Shown here piece after piece: positions 1-4,145 of a stretch of 5,044 nucleotides of DNA (the first letter of the stretch is position 1; every line of letters begins with the position of its first letter). Made by a program: the position numbers and the translations under genes. A model generated the notes under the pieces. The model saw only the letters and a list, made by a program, of their open reading frames with translations, was not told the DNA's origin and searched no databases. Source of the stretch: an uncultured Desulfohalobiaceae bacterium (GTDB taxonomy: Bacteria > Desulfobacterota > Desulfovibrionia > Desulfovibrionales > Desulfonatronovibrionaceae); assembly GCA_913055195.1 (NCBI GenBank), contig CAJXJU010000134.1, positions 1 through 5,044 on the forward strand, read 5' to 3'.

Positions 1-26
1 GGGGACTGACCCTTGGGTCTGTCCCC
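1..26. repeat. REP-like imperfect palindrome
   Basis: Two 12-base arms, GGGGACTGACCC and GGGTCTGTCCCC, are separated by TT and are complementary except for one central mismatch in each arm. Transcribed from either strand this would fold into a strong GC-rich hairpin. Motifs of the GGGGAC(T/A)GACCC kind are familiar as short interspersed palindromes, often linked to REP-associated Y1 transposases. That link is recalled, not tested, and no transposase is visible here. There is no T-tract on either side, so it is a poor intrinsic terminator. The element begins at the first base of the window and may extend leftward. Confidence 0.5.
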
Positions 27-49
27 AGATGACGGTTGCAATTTGTAAA

Positions 50-69
50 ATCCCGCTACCAGCGGATGC
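50..69 (-). terminator. possible weak terminator after the mrr-like gene
   Basis: Read leftward, about 30 bases after the stop of the Mrr-like gene, CCGCT and AGCGG pair around a GGT loop (53-65). The stem can be extended by AT/AT past a one-base bulge, and it is followed by GATTTT. The stem is short and the T-run has only four bases, so this would be a weak intrinsic terminator. It is placed correctly for the leftward WYL-mrr transcript. The stronger palindrome at 1-26 lies just beyond it. Confidence 0.3.
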
Positions 70-97
70 ACCCATGCGGACTGACTTGTTGGTAAAA

Positions 98-952
98 TTA
101 TCGGTATTCATCAAAAAATTGTTCATCTATTTCATAAACAATTTTTTCTTTTAACCCAAGTTTACATTTCTCAAACAATTTAATCAATTTGTCTCCATCA
201 ACAAGTTCTATAGGAATTGCTCCATCTCTAATTGCCTCTTCTCTGGCATCTCTGGTAAATCTTCCTGTTGTTATAAATATCCCTTTTTCAGCCCGGCCTA
301 TTACAGCGCCGCGAAAGTCCCTAATATATGAAGAAGAAACAGCATCTTTATAACTTTTACATTGAAAAACAACTTTCATGCTAACTAATGGACTAATTTC
401 AAGAATACCTTCACCGTCAATTCCACCATCTCCTGACCTTCCTTTTACTAATACCTTTTTAAAACCAGATGCCCTTAAAAGACGCTGACATAATCTTTCA
501 AAACCTTCTGGTGGTAAAGAACGAGGAATTTCAAGTAGTTCAGTAGAATGTTGCCTCGTTTCGTTAAGATCATTTATTATATCAGGGTCCTGTGATTGAT
601 TTTTATCTTTTTTTATCAACATATTTCTATGTATTTTTTGAAATATCTTTAATACCTCATCTTCATCAAGTTTATAATGACGTCCTTTTTCTGTTAAGCT
701 TAAAATTTCTGAATTAGAATTATCTATTAAACCTGCATTAAAAAGATATATCTTACTCCATGTAATTTGATTATCTATACGTAATCTGCCATTTTTTAAT
801 TTTTCTTCTAATTCATTGTCTTTAATATTTAAGATTTCTATCAATTTTTCTTTCAATTCTACATTGGTTGCAGATCCACCTAGCTGGCGAAGAGCGTCTA
901 AAATAGGAATAAAAAATTGAACATGCATTGGAAGTTTTTTATATCTCTTCAA
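98..952 (-). CDS. mrr: Mrr-family restriction endonuclease (type IV-like)
   Basis: The 284-residue protein is predicted to cut DNA carrying foreign methylation, as E. coli Mrr does. No partner methyltransferase is in view. Residues ~9-105 resemble the Mrr N-terminal winged-helix domain. A charged linker (~110-135) leads to a PD-(D/E)xK nuclease domain at ~145-265. Visible catalytic features are E152 in GFERL, D175 and D179 within GDGGIDG (174-180), and Q197-C-K199 in FQCKS, the Q-x-K form of the third motif. ITTGRFT (227-233) is also a typical Mrr_cat signature. The start is TTG at 950-952, because AGGAGGT (961-967) lies 8 bases upstream. An ATG at codon 9 is the alternative and has no such site. 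The gene lies 72 bases downstream of the WYL regulator on the same strand and is probably cotranscribed with it. It is very AT-rich (10 G/C of 60 at 601-660). The family call is firm; the substrate is inferred. Confidence 0.88.
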   Translation of the reverse strand: MKRYKKLPMHVQFFIPILDALRQLGGSATNVELKEKLIEILNIKDNELEEKLKNGRLRIDNQITWSKIYLFNAGLIDNSNSEILSLTEKGRHYKLDEDEVLKIFQKIHRNMLIKKDKNQSQDPDIINDLNETRQHSTELLEIPRSLPPEGFERLCQRLLRASGFKKVLVKGRSGDGGIDGEGILEISPLVSMKVVFQCKSYKDAVSSSYIRDFRGAVIGRAEKGIFITTGRFTRDAREEAIRDGAIPIELVDGDKLIKLFEKCKLGLKEKIVYEIDEQFFDEYR

Positions 953-960
953 TTTATATT

Positions 961-967
961 ACCTCCT
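961..967 (-). promoter_or_regulatory. strong ribosome binding site fixing a TTG start
   Basis: On the minus strand this reads AGGAGGT, a near-complete Shine-Dalgarno sequence. It sits 8 bases before the TTG at 950-952. It supports TTG rather than the ATG eight codons further in as the initiator of the Mrr-like gene. Confidence 0.75.
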
Positions 968-986
968 AATAATTATCATTTGCCTA

Positions 987-1028
987 TTATTTGATATAAA
1001 TATCCTCTTGTTTGATTTCTTTCATCAT
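987..1028 (-). CDS. micro-ORF coupled to the WYL gene stop
   Basis: A 13-codon frame (MMKEIKQEDIYIK, then TAA) begins with an ATG whose last two bases are the first two of the upstream gene's TGA (ATGA overlap at 1025-1028). A second in-frame ATG follows at once. GGAGGA within the last codons of the WYL gene is a good Shine-Dalgarno sequence for either ATG. The frame ends 34 bases before the mrr TTG. It could be a translated coupling peptide or the surviving 5' end of a lost gene. It could equally be chance, since such short frames are common. No function is proposed. Confidence 0.3.
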   Translation of the reverse strand: MMKEIKQEDIYIK

Positions 1029-1939
1029 TCCTCCTGCCACTCAATCCATTCTTGCATTTGCTCTACAAGTTTTTTCCCCAGCTCTTCTGGTTCCAGAATT
1101 TTGATCCAGGGCAACCAGCTTTTTAAAAAATGAATAATTTCTTCAAAATGTCCTATCTGGAAAGAAACAACAATTGAGCCGTCTTTATTGTCCTGCTCTA
1201 TTATTTGCGTGGGAAACAGTGTTTTCCGCCTGAAATATGAAGCGCAATCTGCATCTACTAAAATTTTGACTTGAATATCTTTTTGTTCTGAGAACCAGAT
1301 GTTCGCGCTATTTCTTAAAATATTATCCAGTTCTTCAGGTATATTGTTAAAAGATTTTTTTAAGATGCTTATTTTACTGATTTTATCAAGAGCATATTTT
1401 TTGATAATTTTGCTGGCTTTATCTTTACCTATGAGATACCAGAATCCATTAAAGCAGGCCAGCTTATAAGGTTCGAGCTGGACTGTAAATGGAGAATGAA
1501 CAGTATATTCAATAGTAATTAAATTTTTATTGGTAATGGCTCGTACAAGCTGATTAAATATTTTGTTATTGATAGGAATGGATTGGTCCATGCCAATGAA
1601 GATTAATGAATCAAAATTGGCATAAATTCCAGTCAAAATATCATTAGCTGCTTTTTGAAATGGCTGGCCAAGTTTTGAAAGTAAATCTTTTAGTCCCAGA
1701 ATAAAGGCTAATTCAGACTCATTATAACAGAAATCATGGTCTTTTATTAAATTTTTATCCAGATAGTAACAACCATCTTTATTTGTTTTCAGAGGAAAGC
1801 CAGCTTCCCGAAGATTCTTAATATCTCTTTGAATCGTGCGCTTGCTAACATTAAAATGTTCCTCTAATTTTGTTAATGAGACGGGCTTATTTTGCTGTAA
1901 AATTCTTAAAATTTCAGCCAGGCGAACTATTCTTTGCAT
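1025..1939 (-). CDS. WYL-domain HTH transcriptional regulator
   Basis: This 304-residue protein has the full layout of WYL regulators. An N-terminal winged helix-turn-helix of the HTH_11/DeoR type covers residues ~3-58, with VSKRTIQRDIKNLREAG (31-47) as the recognition region. A WYL domain covers ~125-195, with LEPYKL at 155-160 and the W167-Y168-L169 triad in GFWYLIGKD. A WCX-type C-terminal segment covers ~222-300. WYL domains are thought to bind nucleic-acid or nucleotide ligands, and members such as BrxR and CapW repress phage-defence operons. The next gene on the strand encodes an Mrr nuclease, so local control of that gene is a reasonable inference. The ATG at 1937-1939 has only a weak Shine-Dalgarno sequence (GAGG, 10 bases upstream). 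Divergent from the YchF-like gene. Whether it represses or activates cannot be read from the sequence. Confidence 0.88.
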   Translation of the reverse strand: MQRIVRLAEILRILQQNKPVSLTKLEEHFNVSKRTIQRDIKNLREAGFPLKTNKDGCYYLDKNLIKDHDFCYNESELAFILGLKDLLSKLGQPFQKAANDILTGIYANFDSLIFIGMDQSIPINNKIFNQLVRAITNKNLITIEYTVHSPFTVQLEPYKLACFNGFWYLIGKDKASKIIKKYALDKISKISILKKSFNNIPEELDNILRNSANIWFSEQKDIQVKILVDADCASYFRRKTLFPTQIIEQDNKDGSIVVSFQIGHFEEIIHFLKSWLPWIKILEPEELGKKLVEQMQEWIEWQEE

Positions 1940-1959
1940 TGTTTTTGTTCCTCTATATC

Positions 1960-1965
1960 TCTATA
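1960..1965 (-). promoter_or_regulatory. possible -10 box of the WYL regulator gene
   Basis: On the minus strand 1965-1960 reads TATAGA, four of six matches to TATAAT. It lies 20 bases upstream of the regulator's ATG. No convincing -35 hexamer is found at the proper distance. The palindrome at 1975-1995 would cover that position, which would suit a regulated promoter. The assignment is weak. Confidence 0.22.
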
Positions 1966-1974
1966 TGATGCGCC

Positions 1975-1995
1975 TGCAAAAAGTCCCTTTTTGCA
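1975..1995. promoter_or_regulatory. 21-bp perfect palindrome, candidate operator
   Basis: The arms TGCAAAAAG (1975-1983) and CTTTTTGCA (1987-1995) are perfectly complementary around a TCC spacer. After one mismatch, GC/GC pairs extend the symmetry by two. It lies 36-56 bases upstream of the WYL gene start, in the shared divergent spacer. Dimeric HTH regulators bind such dyads, so autoregulation by the WYL protein, and through it control of the nuclease, is plausible. The same dyad could instead be a dispersed genomic repeat or a hairpin in the RNA. The symmetry is seen; the role is inferred. Confidence 0.4.
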
Positions 1996-2002
1996 AGCTT
2001 TG

Positions 2003-2023
2003 TTCAATGTTTAACGTTTAATG
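2003..2023 (+). repeat. three degenerate heptamer repeats
   Basis: TTCAATG, TTTAACG and TTTAATG follow one another without gaps, each fitting TTYAAYG. They lie in the divergent spacer between the WYL and YchF-like genes. Tandem heptamers also make up the arms of the inverted repeat at 3207-3377, though with a different unit. Confidence 0.5.
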
Positions 2024-2085
2024 TTCTCAAACGGAACTTATCTAAAATTTATATGTTTTGCAAACTTTTCAACGAATACACGAAC

Positions 2086-2114
2086 TTGACTGTCACCGAT
2101 AATTAATGTTTGAT
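2086..2114 (+). promoter_or_regulatory. candidate sigma-70 promoter for the YchF-like gene
   Basis: TTGACT (2086-2091) is a five-of-six match to the -35 consensus. A 17-base spacer separates it from TTTGAT (2109-2114), a four-of-six match to the -10 consensus. It would give a leader of roughly 65 bases before the ATG at 2185. The rest of the 245-base spacer shows no RNA gene or riboswitch that I recognise. Confidence 0.35.
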
Positions 2115-2184
2115 GGCGTTGTTTTGGCCGAATAGAAGTGCTAATCGCTGTGTTTGGGCAAAAAATTAACCAGAAGAGGCGAGG

Positions 2185-3195
2185 ATGAAAACAGCAATCT
2201 TTGGTTTTAGTGGCAGTGGAAAAACAGATTTGTTCATGGCCTTAGCAGGGCCGGAAATTGGCACGAATAATAGAGCTATGGTCAAGGTTCCAGAACCAAG
2301 GCTTGAACCTCTGGCCAAACTTTTCAAACCGCAGAAGCTCACTCAGACAGAAATTGAATATCTGGACATTCCTGGCGGAGGAGGAAAAGGCCAGGGCCTT
2401 GGCCCCAGGGTGTTAAATGAAATCAGGCCTTATGATTGTTTACTGGCAGTTCTGGATGGATTTAGCGGGGTAAATGATCCTGAGGAGCAGTGGCAGGCCA
2501 TTGAGATGGATTTGATCATTTCTGACCTGGCTGTGGTGGAAAAAAAACTGGATAGAATTGCGATGGATAAAAAGAAGGCCAGGCATCTTGTTGATGCCAA
2601 AGAAGAGGAATTGCTGATAAGAGTGCGTGAAATGCTGGAAGCTGAACAGCCAGTGCGCAAAGATCCTTCACTTGCACAGGCGCCTGAACTGAGGGGATTT
2701 TGTTTTTTGTCTGCTAAACCAATACTTTATGCCTGGAATGTGAGTGAAGATCAAATAGGGCAGGTGAAACTCCCGGAAGAAGAGATCGGTCAGGTACATC
2801 TGGCTGTATCAGCAAAGCTGGAGCGGGAGATGAGAGAGCTTACTGATGAGGAAGAGCTTCAAATGTTTATGGATGACCTTGGTATTAAGGAATCAGCCCT
2901 GGATAGGGTTATTTCCAGAACCTATCATTTGTTGGGTTTGATTACGTTTTTAACTGCTGGCGAAAAGGAGGTTCGGGCCTGGCCTTTAAAAAAAGGCGCT
3001 ACCGCGCCAGAGGCCGCGGGTGTAATCCATTCGGACCTTCAAAAGGGATTTATTCGTGCTGAAGTGCTTTCCTGGGACGATTTTTTAAAATATCAGGATT
3101 TCAAAAGGGCAAAAGAGCAGGGAGCGCTACGCCTGGAAGGAAAGGAATATATAGTACAGGATGGTGATATTATTACTTTCAGGTTTAATGTTTAA
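2185..3195 (+). CDS. YchF/Obg-like P-loop NTPase with TGS domain
   Basis: This 336-residue protein is a relative of YchF/OLA1, cytoplasmic ATPases that associate with ribosomes. The Walker A motif is GFSGSGKT (7-14). The G3 region is DIPGGGGKGQGLG (61-73), corresponding to DIAGLVKGASKGEGLGN in classical YchF. NVSE (185-188) is the NxxE form of G4 that gives YchF its ATP preference. Residues ~115-155 are helical and charged, like the YchF coiled-coil insert. The C-terminus (~250-336, from LLGLITFLTAGEKEVRAW to FRFNV) is a well-kept DUF933/TGS domain. The protein is about 25 residues shorter than usual, and the switch I stretch normally reading NYPFxTIEPN is absent after residue 22. It is therefore probably a paralogue rather than YchF itself. 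AAGAGG (2174-2179) lies 5 bases before the ATG. A promoter and palindrome lie upstream; trmJ follows after 191 bases. Confidence 0.85.
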   Translation: MKTAIFGFSGSGKTDLFMALAGPEIGTNNRAMVKVPEPRLEPLAKLFKPQKLTQTEIEYLDIPGGGGKGQGLGPRVLNEIRPYDCLLAVLDGFSGVNDPEEQWQAIEMDLIISDLAVVEKKLDRIAMDKKKARHLVDAKEEELLIRVREMLEAEQPVRKDPSLAQAPELRGFCFLSAKPILYAWNVSEDQIGQVKLPEEEIGQVHLAVSAKLEREMRELTDEEELQMFMDDLGIKESALDRVISRTYHLLGLITFLTAGEKEVRAWPLKKGATAPEAAGVIHSDLQKGFIRAEVLSWDDFLKYQDFKRAKEQGALRLEGKEYIVQDGDIITFRFNV

Positions 3196-3282
3196 GGGGG
3201 GAATTTAAAGGATGAAGGAGGAAGGATGAAGGATGAATAATGCTTGTGCGCTTATCTCCGTTCGAAAAATTCAACATTTTTT

Positions 3283-3310
3283 TCAACTCAGAAAGTTGAG
3301 TGACTTTTTT
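3283..3310 (+). terminator. possible intrinsic terminator after the YchF-like gene
   Basis: TCAACT (3283-3288) and AGTTGA (3294-3299) pair around a CAGAA loop. A run of six T bases follows at 3305-3310, five bases after the stem. An alternative pairing, ACTCA with TGAGT (3286-3301), brings the stem closer to the T-run. The stem is short and not GC-rich, so the call is modest. It would separate the YchF-like transcript from trmJ. Confidence 0.4.
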
Positions 3311-3355
3311 AAGAAGGACAAAAAAGAAATGATAAATTTTAAAAATTTCATCCTT

Positions 3356-3361
3356 CATAAT
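3356..3361 (+). promoter_or_regulatory. possible -10 box for trmJ inside the right repeat arm
   Basis: CATAAT matches TATAAT at five of six positions and would start transcription about 20 bases before the trmJ ATG. No good -35 hexamer lies 17 bases upstream (TAAATT there). It exists because this arm has CATAATT where the perfect complement of the left arm would have CATCCTT. Speculative. Confidence 0.2.
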
Positions 3362-3386
3362 TCCTCCTTCATCCTTTCTTGAAAAG

Positions 3387-4136
3387 ATGCTGGACAATAT
3401 TACAGTAGTTTTATGCAGGCCAAAGTATTCAGAAAATATTGGTTCTGTGGCCAGAGCCTGTGTGAATATGGGGTGTCCCAATCTTATCCTTGTCAACCCC
3501 AGGGAATTTGATTTGAACAGGGCTTTGCCTCTGGCTACAGTCAAAGGTAAAAAGGTTCTGGAAAGGGCAGAGGTTGTTTCTAACCTGGCATTAGCCCTTG
3601 CTCCTTTTCACAAGGTCTATGCTACTACAGCCAGAATGGGCGGTTGGCGAAAAGGCATACTCATGCCTGAAGAAGCTGCTAAACGCATGATTTCTGAGAC
3701 TGAAGCAGGGGCAGATATTGCCATTGTTTTTGGCCCTGAGGATACAGGATTGACCAATGAAGAGATTGAGATTTGTGGGTCGCTTATTTCCATTCCAACC
3801 ATGCCAGATGCCTGGTCTTTGAATCTCGCGCAGGCAGTTTTAATCATCCTTTATGAGTGTTTTAAATTAAAGCCGACCAGAAAATTGAGACCCATAATCT
3901 CTGAGGATTCTCGTCTGGCTACCCATGAGGAGCTTTTAACTTTGTATGCGAATTTGCAGCAGGCTTTGCTGGACATTGATTTTTTACGCAAAGATAATCC
4001 AGACTATTTTATGATGCCTTTGAAAAGATTTATAAATAGGCTTAGCTTGCGGCGCAATGAATTTAATTTACTCATGGGAGTGTGTCGTCAAATCAGGTGG
4101 CTGAAGTCGGTAGCAGATAAGTCAGGAGATGTATAA
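3387..4136 (+). CDS. trmJ: TrmJ-type tRNA (Cm32/Um32) 2'-O-methyltransferase
   Basis: The 249-residue protein belongs to the SpoU/TrmH superfamily of SPOUT methyltransferases, which use S-adenosylmethionine and fold with a C-terminal trefoil knot. Motif 1 is NIGSVARACVNMG (17-29), with R23 the expected catalytic arginine. LILVNPR (33-39) follows. Motif 2 is VFGPEDTGLTNEE (114-126) and motif 3 is IPTMPDAWSLNLAQAV (136-151), the knot that binds the cofactor. GPEDTGLTNEE and SLNLAQAV point to the TrmJ group, which methylates ribose at position 32 of tRNAs. Length matches TrmJ, and the C-terminal tail (~205-240, PLKRFINRLSLRRNEFNLLMG) matches the TrmJ extension. The ATG at 3387 is the only conventional start in reach, and it lacks a recognisable Shine-Dalgarno sequence. 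Another TrmH-family substrate remains possible. The gene converges on a second tRNA-modifying gene. Confidence 0.85.
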   Translation: MLDNITVVLCRPKYSENIGSVARACVNMGCPNLILVNPREFDLNRALPLATVKGKKVLERAEVVSNLALALAPFHKVYATTARMGGWRKGILMPEEAAKRMISETEAGADIAIVFGPEDTGLTNEEIEICGSLISIPTMPDAWSLNLAQAVLIILYECFKLKPTRKLRPIISEDSRLATHEELLTLYANLQQALLDIDFLRKDNPDYFMMPLKRFINRLSLRRNEFNLLMGVCRQIRWLKSVADKSGDV

Positions 4137-4145
4137 GATACTGCT

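Larger units (their letters stand above)
3207..3377. repeat. MITE-like inverted repeat built of heptamers
   Basis: The left arm (3207-3237) and right arm (3347-3377) are 31 bases each and complementary at 29 positions. They differ only where the left arm has GG (3224-3225) and the right arm implies TT. The arms consist of GGATGAA/GGAGGAA heptamers in tandem and enclose 109 AT-rich bases. The element fills most of the 191-base spacer between the YchF-like gene and trmJ. Its translations give the familiar HPSSF-type peptides found in spurious proteins of many genomes, which suggests a dispersed repeat. No target-site duplication or transposase is visible. If transcribed, it would fold into a long stem just ahead of trmJ. 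Confidence 0.65.

Noticed and set aside
1836..2021. Rightward 61-codon open frame overlapping the WYL gene start
   Set aside because: It is antisense to the conserved HTH region and its protein has no recognisable features.
2430..2660. Leftward 76-codon frame inside the YchF-like gene
   Set aside because: Serine-rich shadow of the coding strand; the opposite frame encodes conserved motifs.
3184..3197. TTTAATG-TTTAAGG heptamer pair at the end of the YchF-like gene
   Set aside because: These bases encode the conserved C-terminal FNV and stop, so the resemblance to the heptamers at 2003-2023 is most simply coincidence.
3240..3299. 19-residue frame inside the repeat element after AAGGAGG
   Set aside because: The ribosome-like site is part of the heptamer repeat and is too far from this ATG; frames this short arise by chance.
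3207..3377. CRISPR-like array
   Set aside because: The repeats are contiguous heptamers in opposite orientation, with no regular spacers and no cas gene.
3185..3544. Leftward 119-codon frame spanning the heptamer inverted repeat
   Set aside because: It overlaps trmJ antisense and crosses the repeat, giving the repeat-derived IIHPSSFLLHP peptide typical of spurious predictions.
3617..3847. Leftward frame inside trmJ
   Set aside because: Antisense to SPOUT motif 2 and most of motif 3; no independent support.
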